Notes: a model not told the origin generated them from the letters alone. 64,000 bases of DNA from Pseudomonas brenneri (GCF_007858285.1 NZ_VFIL01000001.1:434001-498000); one strand, 5' to 3'. Shown: positions 27,091 to 36,394, counted from the stretch's first letter. Program-made: numbers and translations.

Positions 27091-28389
27091 ATGAACAACC
27101 TGAAACTCGCCACCCGCCGTTGGTGGTACATCATGCCCATCGTGTTCATCACCTACAGCCTGGCGTACCTGGACCGCGCCAACTACGGCTTCGCCGCCGC
27201 CTCCGGGATGGCCGAGGACCTGATGATCACTCCGGGCATGTCCTCGCTGCTCGGCGCACTGTTCTTCCTCGGCTACTTTTTCTTCCAAGTGCCGGGGGCG
27301 ATCTATGCCCAGCGCCGCAGTGTGAAGAAGCTGATTTTCGTCAGCCTGATCCTGTGGGGCGGCCTGGCCACCCTCACCGGCGTGGTCTCCAACGCCTATA
27401 TGCTGATCGCCATCCGCTTCCTGCTTGGGGTGGTCGAGGCCGCCGTGATGCCGGCGATGCTGGTGTACCTGTGCCACTGGTTCACCCGTGCCGAACGCTC
27501 GCGGGCCAACACGTTCCTGATCCTCGGTAACCCGGTGACCATGCTGTGGATGTCGGTGGTGTCCGGCTACCTGGTGCAGCATTACAGCTGGCGCTGGATG
27601 TTTATCATCGAAGGCCTGCCGGCAGTGTTCTGGGCCTTTATCTGGTGGCGCCTGGCCGATGAACGCCCAGCAGATGCCAAGTGGCTGAACGCCGCTGAGA
27701 AACACGATCTGGAAACCGCCCTCGCCGCCGAGCAGGTGGGGCTCAAGGCGGTGAAGAACTATGCCGAAGCCTTCCGCTCCCCCCAGGTGATCATCCTCGC
27801 ACTGCAATTCTTTTGCTGGAGCATTGGCGTGTACGGCTTTGTGCTGTGGTTGCCGTCGATCCTCAAGGCCGGCCTGCAGATGGATATGGTCGAAGCGGGC
27901 TGGTTGTCGGCGCTGCCTTACCTCGCCGCGGTGATCGGCATGCTGCTGGTGTCCTGGGGCTCGGACAAGCTGCAAAAGCGCAAACGTTTCGTGTGGCCGC
28001 CGTTGTTGATCGCCTCCGTGGCGTTTTATGGCTCCTACCTGCTGGGCGCCGAACATTTCTGGTGGTCCTACACCTTGCTGGTGATTGCCGGGGCCTGCAT
28101 GTATGCGCCTTATGGGCCATTTTTCGCCATCGTCCCGGAAATTCTCCCGGCCAACGTTGCCGGAGGCGCCATGGCATTGATCAACAGCATGGGCGCACTG
28201 GGTTCGTTTGGCGGTTCGTACCTGGTGGGTTACCTCAACAGCAGTACCGGCTCGCCGGGTGCGTCCTACCTGCTGATGAGCGGCGCGTTGCTGCTGTCGG
28301 TGGTGCTGACGATTTTTCTCAAGACCGGGGCCCGTGAAGCGTCCCCGGCAACACCGCTGCACTCCCTGGATTTGAAGGTCAGAACCTGA
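27091..28389 (+). CDS. kguT: 2-ketogluconate transporter (MFS)
   Basis: 432 aa inner-membrane symporter of the anion:cation (ACS) MFS family with 12 predicted segments; early SLAYLDRANYGFAAASGM is family-typical, and the central loop (about 190-240) is cytoplasmic. Shine-Dalgarno AGGAG before ATG 27091. The stop and the kguD start overlap (TGATG). Confidence 0.93.
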   Translation: MNNLKLATRRWWYIMPIVFITYSLAYLDRANYGFAAASGMAEDLMITPGMSSLLGALFFLGYFFFQVPGAIYAQRRSVKKLIFVSLILWGGLATLTGVVSNAYMLIAIRFLLGVVEAAVMPAMLVYLCHWFTRAERSRANTFLILGNPVTMLWMSVVSGYLVQHYSWRWMFIIEGLPAVFWAFIWWRLADERPADAKWLNAAEKHDLETALAAEQVGLKAVKNYAEAFRSPQVIILALQFFCWSIGVYGFVLWLPSILKAGLQMDMVEAGWLSALPYLAAVIGMLLVSWGSDKLQKRKRFVWPPLLIASVAFYGSYLLGAEHFWWSYTLLVIAGACMYAPYGPFFAIVPEILPANVAGGAMALINSMGALGSFGGSYLVGYLNSSTGSPGASYLLMSGALLLSVVLTIFLKTGAREASPATPLHSLDLKVRT

Positions 28390-29366
28390 TGAAAAAGCAT
28401 GTCGTGCTGTACAAGAAACTCTCCGCGCCGCTGATGGCCCGCTTGCATGAAGCGGCCGAGGTAACGCTGATTGAAAGCCTCGACCCCACGGGCCTGGCAC
28501 AGCTGCGTGATGCCTTGCCCCGCGCCCACGGCTTGCTGGGCGCAAGCTTGCGCCTGGATGCACAACTGCTGGACCTGGCACCCCGCCTGGAAGCGGTGGC
28601 CAGCGTTTCGGTGGGGGTCGACAACTACGACATCGACTACCTGACCCAGCGCGGCATCCTGCTCAGCAACACCCCGGATGTACTCACCGAAACCACCGCC
28701 GACACCGGTTTTGCGCTGATCCTCGCCACCGCCCGACGCGTGGTGGAGCTGGCAAATATGGTGCGCGCCGGCAACTGGAACCAGAATATCGGCCCGCTGC
28801 ACTTTGGCTGCGATGTGCATGGCAAGACCCTGGGCATCATCGGCATGGGCCGGATCGGCGAAGCACTGGCACAGCGTGGGCATTTTGGCTTTGGCATGCC
28901 GGTGATCTACCACAGCCACTCGCCCAAGCCAGCGGTAGAGCAGCGTTTTGGCGCCGAATATCGCAGCTTGCGGGACTTGCTGCAGCAAGCCGACTTTGTC
29001 TGCCTGACGTTGCCGCTGACGGCCGAGACTCAAGGTTTGATCGGCGCCGAGGAATTTGCGCAGATGGGGCAGGAGACGATTTTCATCAATATTTCACGGG
29101 GCAAAGTGGTCGATGAAGCCGCGCTGATCGAGGCCCTGCAACAACGCACAATTCGCGCTGCAGGGTTGGATGTGTTTGAGCGTGAGCCGTTGAATCATGA
29201 TTCGCCGCTGATGCGCTTGAGCAATGTGGTGGCAACGCCGCATATTGGTTCTGCGACCCATGAAACCCGTGAAGCGATGGCGCGGTGTGCGGTGGATAAT
29301 CTACTGGCGGCACTGGCCGGCGAACGCCCAAAAAACCTGGTCAATCCCACCGCCTGGACACCCTGA
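28389..29366 (+). CDS. kguD: 2-keto-6-phosphogluconate reductase (D-2-hydroxyacid dehydrogenase family)
   Basis: 325 aa. Reduces 2-keto-6-phosphogluconate to 6-phosphogluconate, feeding the Entner-Doudoroff pathway. NAD(P) Rossmann motif GKTLGIIGMGRIGEALAQR, catalytic Arg in INISRGKVVDE, Glu in DVFEREPL and His in TPHIGSAT. Last gene of the operon; followed by a shortened REP hairpin. Confidence 0.93.
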   Translation: MKKHVVLYKKLSAPLMARLHEAAEVTLIESLDPTGLAQLRDALPRAHGLLGASLRLDAQLLDLAPRLEAVASVSVGVDNYDIDYLTQRGILLSNTPDVLTETTADTGFALILATARRVVELANMVRAGNWNQNIGPLHFGCDVHGKTLGIIGMGRIGEALAQRGHFGFGMPVIYHSHSPKPAVEQRFGAEYRSLRDLLQQADFVCLTLPLTAETQGLIGAEEFAQMGQETIFINISRGKVVDEAALIEALQQRTIRAAGLDVFEREPLNHDSPLMRLSNVVATPHIGSATHETREAMARCAVDNLLAALAGERPKNLVNPTAWTP

Positions 29367-29392
29367 TTCTGAAAGAGCGGATTCTGCTTTCT

Positions 29393-29428
29393 GTAGGAGC
29401 GAGAACTAGGCGTCCCCCTCGCTCCTAC
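29393..29428. repeat. Shortened REP hairpin (internally deleted REPIN)
   Basis: GTAGGAGCGAG (29393-29403) and CTCGCTCCTAC (29418-29428) are separated by only 14 nt. The left flank GCGGATTCTGCTTTCT is identical to the left flank of the REPIN at 9743. The right flank contains CTTAACTGACTGGCATTA, the reverse complement of TAATGCCAGTCAGTTAAG found before that REPIN. Confidence 0.8.
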
Positions 29429-29489
29429 AAAAAAGGCTTAACTGACTGGCATTAGGGCTTGCTCGCTCCCACGGGTAAGTGTTCAGCCT

Positions 29490-30569
29490 CTAGCGCCCGG
29501 TGCGGATGGTGTTCCAGATCCGCGTGCGGATACGGTCGATCTTCATCGGCATGGCTTCGAGGGCGAATAGCTTGCCCATCATTTCTGCGCTTGGGTACAC
29601 CTTGGTGTCGCTCTTGATCACCGGGTCCACCAGGCTGTCGGCAGCACTGTTGCCGTTGGCGTAGTGCACGAAGTTGGTGATGTCGGCCATCACATCCGGG
29701 CGCAGCAGGTAGTTCATGAAGGCGTAGCCGGCCTTTTCATCCGGGGCGTCGGCGGGCATGGCCACCATGTCGAACCAGATGGCGGCGCCTTCCTTGGGGA
29801 TGTTGTAGCCGATGTTCACGCCATTCTTGGCTTCCTTGGCACGGCTTTCGGCCTGCAACACGTCCCCCGAGAAACCCACCGCCACGCAGATGTCGCCGTT
29901 GGCCAGGTCGCCGGTGTATTTCGAGGAGTGGAAGTAGGCAATGTATGGCCGTACTTTGATCAGCAATGCTTCGGCTTTTTTGTAGTCTTCGGGGTTCTTG
30001 CTGTGGTGCGGCAAGCCCAGGTAATTCAGGGCGATGGGCAGCAGTTCCGGGCCGTTGTCGAGGATTGCCACCCCGCACGTGCTGAGTTTTTCCATGTACT
30101 CGGGCTTGAAGATCAAGTCCCAGGAATTGACCGGGGCATCGTCGCCCAACACCGCCTTGACCTTGTCGATGTTGTAACCGATGCCGGTGCTGCCCCACAG
30201 GTACGGGAACCCGTGCTCATTGCCCGGATCGTTGGTTTCCAGGGCCTTGAGCAGCACCGGGTTGAGATTCTTCCAGTTGGGCAACTGGCTCTTGTCGAGC
30301 TTTTTCAGCGCCCCGCCCTGGATCTGCCGGGCCATGAAGTGGTTGGACGGGAAGACCACGTCGTACCCCGAATTGCCGGTCATCAACTTGCCGTCCAGGG
30401 TCTCGTTGCTGTCGTACACGTCATAGCTGAAACCGATCCCGGTTTCCTTCTGGAAGTTCTTGGTGGTGTCTGGCGCAATGTAGCTCGACCAGTTGTAGAT
30501 TTTCACCGTTTCGGCGGCCTGGGTCAGGGAAGCCACCAACATCAAGGGCAACAGGGCAATGGGTCTCAT
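29490..30569 (-). CDS. Polyamine-type ABC substrate-binding protein (PotF/SpuD family)
   Basis: 359 aa periplasmic protein with signal peptide MRPIALLPLMLVASLTQAAE. Fold marks: VKIYNWSSYIAPDTTKNFQKETG, DVYDSNETLDGKLMTGNSGYDVVFPSNHFM, ENGxxIGYNIPKEGAAIWFDM-type aromatic/acidic polyamine pocket. No ABC permease or ATPase gene is adjacent, so it must feed a transporter elsewhere or act with the oxidase genes. Last of four same-strand genes (AraC, FAD oxidase, cupin, this). Confidence 0.92.
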   Translation of the reverse strand: MRPIALLPLMLVASLTQAAETVKIYNWSSYIAPDTTKNFQKETGIGFSYDVYDSNETLDGKLMTGNSGYDVVFPSNHFMARQIQGGALKKLDKSQLPNWKNLNPVLLKALETNDPGNEHGFPYLWGSTGIGYNIDKVKAVLGDDAPVNSWDLIFKPEYMEKLSTCGVAILDNGPELLPIALNYLGLPHHSKNPEDYKKAEALLIKVRPYIAYFHSSKYTGDLANGDICVAVGFSGDVLQAESRAKEAKNGVNIGYNIPKEGAAIWFDMVAMPADAPDEKAGYAFMNYLLRPDVMADITNFVHYANGNSAADSLVDPVIKSDTKVYPSAEMMGKLFALEAMPMKIDRIRTRIWNTIRTGR

Positions 30570-30629
30570 GGTTCGATTTCCTGGCGGTTATAGGGCTGTT
30601 TTTATGGCAGGCGATCAAGGATCAGAAGG

Positions 30630-30971
30630 TTAGAGAATCAACACATAGGTCTTGCGTACGGTCTCCTGGATATCCCAGATTCCCGTGCTGTTGGCCGGCA
30701 GCATCAGTGCGTCGCCGGCTTCGATATGCAGGGTTTCGCCGTCATCGGGGGTGAAGGTGCAGCGCCCCTGGATAAAGTGGCAGAACTCCTGCGCCACGAT
30801 CTGGCGCCGCCAACGGCCTGGGGTGCACTCCCAGATGCCGGTCTCGACGCCGTCGCTGCGTTCCACGCTGAGGGTGGAGGCCACGGCAACCGGGGTGCCT
30901 AGTGGTACGGCGACCGGGCTTGAGTCCGGCAAGTGGCGGTTCAGGGTGTCTTTGAACTGGGTAATGCTCAT
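30630..30971 (-). CDS. Cupin_3 (DUF861) domain protein
   Basis: 113 aa single small cupin of the ureidoglycine-aminohydrolase-like group: TGIWECTPGRWRRQIVAQEFCHFIQGRCTFTPDDGETLHIEAGDALMLPANSTGIWDI. I chose the second ATG (30969-30971), because AGG lies 7 nt upstream of it; the first ATG at 30977 is too close. Its place beside an amine oxidase and polyamine binder suggests a role in polyamine catabolism or in sensing a metabolite; specific function unknown. Confidence 0.85.
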   Translation of the reverse strand: MSITQFKDTLNRHLPDSSPVAVPLGTPVAVASTLSVERSDGVETGIWECTPGRWRRQIVAQEFCHFIQGRCTFTPDDGETLHIEAGDALMLPANSTGIWDIQETVRKTYVLIL

Positions 30972-30998
30972 GGTCATACCTGTGGTGATTGAAACGAC

Positions 30999-32405
30999 TT
31001 AGTGCATGAAACCTTCCATGAAACCGGCAACCCCGCTGGCCAGGGCGCGCCGCCAGGGCGCGGTGTTCGGGTCGGCCAGGGTCTGGTCTTCATGGACAAA
31101 ACTGCGAATGATCGCGTTGTAGCCCAGCCAACGGCACGGCTCCGGCTCCCAGGCCCTGAGAGCATTCAGGCCGCCTTCACGCAGCACCCAGGGCTGCTCG
31201 ACCAGCGATGTGGCGCGCCCCAGGATCAGATCGGCCAGGGTGCGCCCGCCAAGGTTGCTGGCGCCTACGCCCTCCCCGCCATAACCACCGGACAAGGCAA
31301 TGCCGTTTTGCTGATCGCACAGCATGTGCGGCCGAAAGCGCCGCGACATGCCAAGGTTGCCGCCCCAGGAGTGGGTCACGCGCACATGCTTGAGTTGCGG
31401 GAACAACTCGCAGAACAGATAGCGGCGCAGCTCCACTTCGCTGTCGGTAAGGTCGAAGTTGTGGCGCAGCTTGCCGGCAAACTGATAGCCGCCACGGGCC
31501 CCGAAGACCAGGCGATTGTCGGCGGTGCGCTGGCCGTAGGTGACCTGGCGACTGCTTTCACCAAACGCCTGGCCCTGACTCAGGCCGATTTCCTCCCAGG
31601 TACTGGCCGGCAGCGGTTCAGTCGCCACGATCAGGCTCTGCACCGGCAGTTGATAGCGGCCCAGAGGCTTGAGCGTCGGCGCATAGCCCTCTACTGCCGG
31701 CACCACCCACGAGGCCCGGACCCGGGCCTTGTCGGTACGCAGGCTGCCCGACTGCCAATGGGTGACCGGGCTGTTCTCGTAGATAGCCACGCCCATGGAC
31801 TCGACCACCCGCGCCAACCCGCGCACCAGCTTGGCCGGATGGATCGTCGCGACATGCGGCGTGTACACCGCGCCATAGGCCGAGGCGATGCGGATCTGCC
31901 CGGCCAGTTGCTCGGGGCTGAGCCAGCGGTAATCCTCTTCGGTCAAGCCTTGGGCATGAAGCTTGGCCAAGTAGTCGCGCAGGCTGGCTTGTTGCTCGGG
32001 GTAGCGGGCGGCACAGTGCAGAGCCCCACCCTTGCGGTAATCGCAGTCGATGCCTTCGCGCGCCAGCACCTGGCCGACCTCATCGGGAATGCCGTGCAGC
32101 AGGTCAAACGAGGCCCGGCGCTGCTCGGCAGGCAAACCTGCAAGCAAGCGGTCTTCGCCCAGCAGGTTGCCCATCAGCCAGCCACCGTTGCGCCCGGAAG
32201 CGCCAAAGCCAGCGGTCTGCGCCTCGATGATTGCGACCTTCAACTGCGGCGCATGGCGCTTGAGGTAATAGGCGGTCCACAGCCCGGTGTAGCCGGCGCC
32301 AATAATGGCCACATCGACATCCAGGTCCTGGCCGAGGGACGGACGCGCCTCCAGTGGCTCTTGCAACTGGTCCATCCATAAACTGATCTTGCGCCATGCC
32401 TGCAT
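30999..32405 (-). CDS. FAD-dependent amine oxidase (DAO family, PuuB-like)
   Basis: 468 aa. Dinucleotide motif VDVAIIGAGYTGLWTAYYLK (about 30-49), FAD-contact GASGRNGGWLMGNL, and a C-terminal FAD loop HSWGGNLGMSRRFRPHM...GIALSGGYGGEGV. In E. coli PuuB oxidises gamma-glutamylputrescine; similar genes lie beside polyamine or amino-acid uptake genes. Substrate here inferred from the neighbouring polyamine binder. 21 bp upstream of the cupin gene. Confidence 0.87.
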   Translation of the reverse strand: MQAWRKISLWMDQLQEPLEARPSLGQDLDVDVAIIGAGYTGLWTAYYLKRHAPQLKVAIIEAQTAGFGASGRNGGWLMGNLLGEDRLLAGLPAEQRRASFDLLHGIPDEVGQVLAREGIDCDYRKGGALHCAARYPEQQASLRDYLAKLHAQGLTEEDYRWLSPEQLAGQIRIASAYGAVYTPHVATIHPAKLVRGLARVVESMGVAIYENSPVTHWQSGSLRTDKARVRASWVVPAVEGYAPTLKPLGRYQLPVQSLIVATEPLPASTWEEIGLSQGQAFGESSRQVTYGQRTADNRLVFGARGGYQFAGKLRHNFDLTDSEVELRRYLFCELFPQLKHVRVTHSWGGNLGMSRRFRPHMLCDQQNGIALSGGYGGEGVGASNLGGRTLADLILGRATSLVEQPWVLREGGLNALRAWEPEPCRWLGYNAIIRSFVHEDQTLADPNTAPWRRALASGVAGFMEGFMH

Positions 32406-32454
32406 GCCAAAACTCCACCACCCAACGTCGATGGCGTGATCCTAGTGCCTGGCT

Positions 32455-33279
32455 TCAGCCGTCGTCTTGCGCGCGTGCACGCAGGGAAATTTGTTTGACG
32501 TAGGCCTTGGGCGACAAACCCGTGTGCTGGCGAAAACAGCTGTAGAAGGCCGATAGCGAGTTGAAGCCGGCGGCAAACGCCAGTTCATCGATACGGATTG
32601 GCGGCGTGGCGCCATCCAGTGCTGCCAGCAAATGCTGCAGGCGGGCCTGGTTGACGTAGCGGTAGAAGCTCTGCCCCAGCACCTGGTTGAGCAGGTAGGA
32701 AATCTGGTTGCGACTGTAGCCACATTCCTTGGCCACCCGTTGCAGGTCCAGTTCGGGGTCGAGATAGGGTTGCTGGCGCTGGAAGTACTGCTGCAAATCG
32801 TTGGCCAGGTAACTCAGTTGCTGTGGCGACAGGCCCAGGCGGCTGACGGTCGGCCGCGTGGCCTGGGACGAGGAACGGCTGGTGGCGGGCTCATGGACCA
32901 GGGACGCATATTCGTTGACACGCCAGATCAGCCCGTCGCGCACGGTGATCGCCTCACTGGTGCGAAACGACACCAGGCCCTGGCCGCCGCGCAGCGTCAC
33001 GCGATACTGGATGAACGCGGTATCGCCGTCGGTACGGATGCGATCGGTGTGTTCAATGGCCTCGTCGGGGTCCCGGGGCATGCTGGCTTGCAGATACTCA
33101 CGCAACTGGTCGAAGCACACCACGCGGTTCTGGAAGAAGTCGTGATACTGGATATCCGGGTGGTAGTGCGCCATGACCCCGTCCAGGTCCCGGCGCTTCC
33201 AGCACAGGTGATGGTGTAACACCACCTCGGCAGTCGCTTGCGTCTGTTGCGGGCTATCGGCCAGGACGGTCTGTGGCAT
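32455..33279 (-). CDS. AraC-family regulator with SnoaL/NTF2-like N-terminal domain
   Basis: 274 aa. Residues about 15-130 form an NTF2-like alpha+beta cone (VLHHHLCWKRRDLDGVMAHYHPDIQYHDFF...SFRTSEAITVRDGLIWRVNEYASL). Residues 165-270 form two AraC helix-turn-helix units (DLQRVAKECGYSRNQISYLLNQVLGQSFYRYVNQARLQHLL; IDELAFAAGFNSLSAFYSCFRQHTGLSPKAY). The NTF2-like fold probably binds the inducer. Start ATG 33277-33279; the longer frame has no family sequence. It heads the FAD oxidase-cupin-binder gene set and likely regulates it. Confidence 0.9.
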   Translation of the reverse strand: MPQTVLADSPQQTQATAEVVLHHHLCWKRRDLDGVMAHYHPDIQYHDFFQNRVVCFDQLREYLQASMPRDPDEAIEHTDRIRTDGDTAFIQYRVTLRGGQGLVSFRTSEAITVRDGLIWRVNEYASLVHEPATSRSSSQATRPTVSRLGLSPQQLSYLANDLQQYFQRQQPYLDPELDLQRVAKECGYSRNQISYLLNQVLGQSFYRYVNQARLQHLLAALDGATPPIRIDELAFAAGFNSLSAFYSCFRQHTGLSPKAYVKQISLRARAQDDG

Positions 33280-33536
33280 ACAACACTCGCAAACGGCTAA
33301 AGCCTGGAGCTTGCACAACTTTACCGACGGCTTCAATGGCAAAATGACAGTTTTAAGTAATGGCCTTTTGCCTAAGCATTTGTAAGACATGACCCACGTC
33401 ATACTTCTTGTAAGGAACTGCCGAACGGACAGCAAAAAACCCGGTGCCAATTGCGACTGAGTGCTATTTTTTAGGCTTCACGGTCAGGACCATTGATGGA
33501 CCTGACGCCCTTGCCGCGAGCTAAAGGAAGCGCTCA

Positions 33537-33809
33537 ATGAACAAGGTGGGCAACATGAATAAAGTGACATTCCCCAATGCATGCCAGCTGATGCGCTGGC
33601 ATTTTCACCCGGTTGGCTTTGAAGGCAGTATGGACGCGCCTGGCAGCATGATCGCGCGATTGTTTGACCGAGAGAGTGGCGAAACCCTCATCGCCATCGC
33701 CGGCATCCCCTGTGCCACGGTGATGAACGCCACGGAGGTGGAACTGATTATCGAGGCGATCGAGGCTGAGCTGGATTCGTTTGTGCCGCCGCAGTTGCTA
33801 CAAGCCTGA
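33537..33809 (+). CDS. DUF1652 family protein, 90 aa
   Basis: Small cytosolic protein of a Pseudomonas-restricted family: FPNACQLMRWHFHPVGFEGSMDAPGSMIARLFDRESGETLIAIAGIPCATVMNATEVELIIEAIEAEL. ATG 33537 has AAGGAAG upstream; a second ATG (33555) starts the conserved part. Function unknown. Monocistronic, followed by a REPIN. Confidence 0.88.
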   Translation: MNKVGNMNKVTFPNACQLMRWHFHPVGFEGSMDAPGSMIARLFDRESGETLIAIAGIPCATVMNATEVELIIEAIEAELDSFVPPQLLQA

Positions 33810-33820
33810 CAGATACCCTT

Positions 33821-33917
33821 GTAGGAGCCGGCTTGCCGGCGAAGAGCCCGAGAGCAACGCGGGGCAGCAGGTACCCCGCGTTACCGTTAACGATTTCCCC
33901 AGGCAGCCAGCGCCTAC
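33821..33917. repeat. REPIN, right arm degenerate
   Basis: GTAGGAGCCGGCTTGCCGGC at 33821-33840 with a degraded inverted partner, AGGCAGCCAGCGCCTAC (33901-33917). The end of the right arm supplies the stop codon of the UvrD-like gene. Confidence 0.8.
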
Positions 33918-36394
33918 AAGGGCTCTTGCTTCAACGCCGTGGTACCCCGGCGATCATCAAAGAACGCCTTGCCCCCCGCCACCCGGTCCGACGCCCTCGG
34001 CGCATTCGTACCTTGGCCGTCCTGCCCTTCGACATACCAGTAGCAATGACTCACCGCCCGGGTAATCCCGACATAGGCCAGGCGCAGCACTTCGTCTTTT
34101 TGCGCATTGTCGTAGGGTTCGGTATCACCGTCCTTGCCAAGCCCGGCCATGCGGTACACCTGGTTCTTGTAGGGCGAGCGGGTCAGGTGCTGGCAATCGC
34201 CCAGCAAAAATACGGCGTCCGCCTGCAGCCCCTTGGCGCTGTGGTAGGTCAGTTGCTTGAGGCGGCGCATACCGGACGGCAAGCTAGAATCCAGATTAAC
34301 TACAGACTCAATATGCTTCTTAATCAATAGCTTATCGCTACTTTTTCGATACAACATTAATACCGATTCGCCCCGTTGATAGTGCGCCAGCAACTGCTGC
34401 GCCAGGGCTGCGTCGTCCCGGTCAAGCACCTGTACCGGCACCAGGGCCCTGGTTGCACCGCAGGCCTTGGCTTTCTTGCCGCTGATCGCCGGGGCGGCTT
34501 TAACGATATGTTCCGCTGCATCAATGATGTGCTGGTGGCTACGAAAGTTCTCCCCCAGCATCACCCGGGTGGTGGTCGGGGACGGGAACTCCTTGGTGAA
34601 CTCCATGAAGTACTTGGGCGAACTGCCGCGCCAACCATAGATCGACTGCCAGTCATCCCCCACACATAACAGCGAGGAGTGCTGGGCACCGCGCCCCACA
34701 TGCATCGCCGGCCCGCGACGACGAATCTCGCACAGGCTGGCGCGGATCCACGACACAATCTGCGGCGAGACATCCTGGAACTCGTCAATCATCAAGTGCG
34801 ACAGCGGGCGCAAGAGTCCGTCGCTGAGCAGCTTGAGGTTTTCCGGGGTGTTCTCGCCAAACAGCGAAAACATGCGGTTGTAGGTCATGACCGGCGGCGA
34901 CTGATCGAGCAGGTGATCCTCCAGGGCCTTCCAGAAAATACCCAGGGCCTCGAAGAAGCCGTGATCCGGGTCATCCTTGGCAAAGCTCATTTGGCCGACT
35001 GCGGTGGGTACGTCCAGGCCGAGGTTCTCGATAAAACCGGCTGCAGTGACAAAACAGTCGAGCAACGGTGCCGAAGCCAATTCGCCCTTGACCTTGTAAT
35101 CAAACCCCGGGCCTGAAGAGGCATCACCGGCCAGACTGCTCAGAAGGCGTTTGGACGACTCGTAGTTATCCAGCCAGATCAATGGTTTGCGGCAGAATGC
35201 TTGAAATAGCGTACGCTTGACCGCCCATTCGGCCCGGACCGACAGCTTGGCACCGGGGCGTGCGATCTGCGGGTTTTCCCTGGAATCGAAGCCCAGCACC
35301 ACCCACGCATCCAGTTCGGCGCTGTAGCCATGGCAGTGGAACGACGCGCCATTGATTTCAACGCTCTGGCGGTTCGGCTCGATCCCCTTGATCGGCCACG
35401 CGCCGGCGCGGAACCACAGGTCCTCGATCACATCACACAGTTCTTCGTCACGCTTGGCCGCCAACTCGGTGACCGCCACGCGTTTTTGCACATCCGGGTG
35501 GTCGCGCTCCAGCTCCTTGAGCTGCAAGGCGTGGCGTGCCATTGGCGCAATCAGCTCACGAAAGCGCGTATGCCGGCCGTAGAGCCCGTGATAACAGGCA
35601 TTGAGTTGCTGGCGCTGGGCATCATTGATGCGCAAGTCAAAGGGGTTGCTGTCGGCCTCGTCATCGTAGAGGCCGCTGTGCAGGTTTTCGAAGGCCTGCA
35701 ATCGCTCGAAGCCCGGCAGGCTACGCACCATGGGCAGGATCCGTGAGTGGAAGGTCCGCACCACGGCCTGGGCCTCTTTCAATGCAAGGGGTTGGCCCCA
35801 CAGACTGAGAATCTCCATGAGCTTGCTGATGAAGTCCTTGCGCGACTCACGGGTGAAGGTCACCACGGTCATGGAACTCAGCTCAAAGCCCAGGTAATGG
35901 GTCAACAACAGGATCCGCAGGACCAAGGACGTGGACTTGCCGGCCCCGGCACCGGCAATCACCGAGGTTGACGGGGTGTCACTGAAGATCATCTTCCACT
36001 GGGCCGCGCTGGGTTGCGCATGAGCTGGCAACAGGCGCGCTACATCAGCCTTGATGCGCTTTTTCAGCTCCGGGGTCAGTGGCAAGCGCCAATCGTCGAA
36101 CAGGCTATCATCCACGCCAGGCGCGCGGTGCTCATCGCTGCGAAAGTCACGAATCAACAGGACCTGGCGCCCTTCCTCGATGCCATCACGCTTACCTTCC
36201 TGGTAGCCATACTCCACGCCTGCCTCGTGCCCGCTGCGAAAGCCATCCGCCTGGCCATGCAACCACGAAAAACGATGCTGGGCCCGCAGGCGCGTCAAGC
36301 CGTGGCCAAACAGCCGGGCAGCCAGGCGCTTGAACAGCGGCATTTGCGCCAGGGGGCGCAGTTCGGGGGGCAGATCAGGGGTGTGTTGCGGCAC
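33914..36394 (-). CDS. UvrD/Rep-family DNA helicase (HelD-like)
   Basis: 826 aa SF1A helicase. Walker A AGAGAGKST (147-155), motif Ia VVTFTRESR, Walker B LMIDEFQDVSP, motif III GDDWQSIYGWRGSSPKYF, motif IV ENFRSHQHI, motif V TYHSAKGLQADAVFLLG, motif VI RLAYVGITRAV. The N-terminal 100 residues and the insert between motifs Ib and II are unlike UvrD and resemble helicase IV. GTG start with GCAGGAG 7 nt upstream. The last codons and stop are contributed by a REPIN arm. Likely role in DNA repair or recombination; monocistronic. Confidence 0.93.
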   Translation of the reverse strand: MPQHTPDLPPELRPLAQMPLFKRLAARLFGHGLTRLRAQHRFSWLHGQADGFRSGHEAGVEYGYQEGKRDGIEEGRQVLLIRDFRSDEHRAPGVDDSLFDDWRLPLTPELKKRIKADVARLLPAHAQPSAAQWKMIFSDTPSTSVIAGAGAGKSTSLVLRILLLTHYLGFELSSMTVVTFTRESRKDFISKLMEILSLWGQPLALKEAQAVVRTFHSRILPMVRSLPGFERLQAFENLHSGLYDDEADSNPFDLRINDAQRQQLNACYHGLYGRHTRFRELIAPMARHALQLKELERDHPDVQKRVAVTELAAKRDEELCDVIEDLWFRAGAWPIKGIEPNRQSVEINGASFHCHGYSAELDAWVVLGFDSRENPQIARPGAKLSVRAEWAVKRTLFQAFCRKPLIWLDNYESSKRLLSSLAGDASSGPGFDYKVKGELASAPLLDCFVTAAGFIENLGLDVPTAVGQMSFAKDDPDHGFFEALGIFWKALEDHLLDQSPPVMTYNRMFSLFGENTPENLKLLSDGLLRPLSHLMIDEFQDVSPQIVSWIRASLCEIRRRGPAMHVGRGAQHSSLLCVGDDWQSIYGWRGSSPKYFMEFTKEFPSPTTTRVMLGENFRSHQHIIDAAEHIVKAAPAISGKKAKACGATRALVPVQVLDRDDAALAQQLLAHYQRGESVLMLYRKSSDKLLIKKHIESVVNLDSSLPSGMRRLKQLTYHSAKGLQADAVFLLGDCQHLTRSPYKNQVYRMAGLGKDGDTEPYDNAQKDEVLRLAYVGITRAVSHCYWYVEGQDGQGTNAPRASDRVAGGKAFFDDRRGTTALKQEPL

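Noticed and set aside
26791..28581. 596-codon minus frame across kguT
   Set aside because: Antisense shadow of the kguK-kguT-kguD genes; no family motifs.
29393..29428. kguD downstream hairpin as an intrinsic terminator
   Set aside because: It is followed by A residues on the plus strand, not U; it fits a shortened REP repeat better.
33389..33402. ATGAC-CCAC-GTCAT inverted repeat between the AraC gene and the DUF1652 gene
   Set aside because: Only 5-bp arms and no second copy; too weak to list as a binding site.
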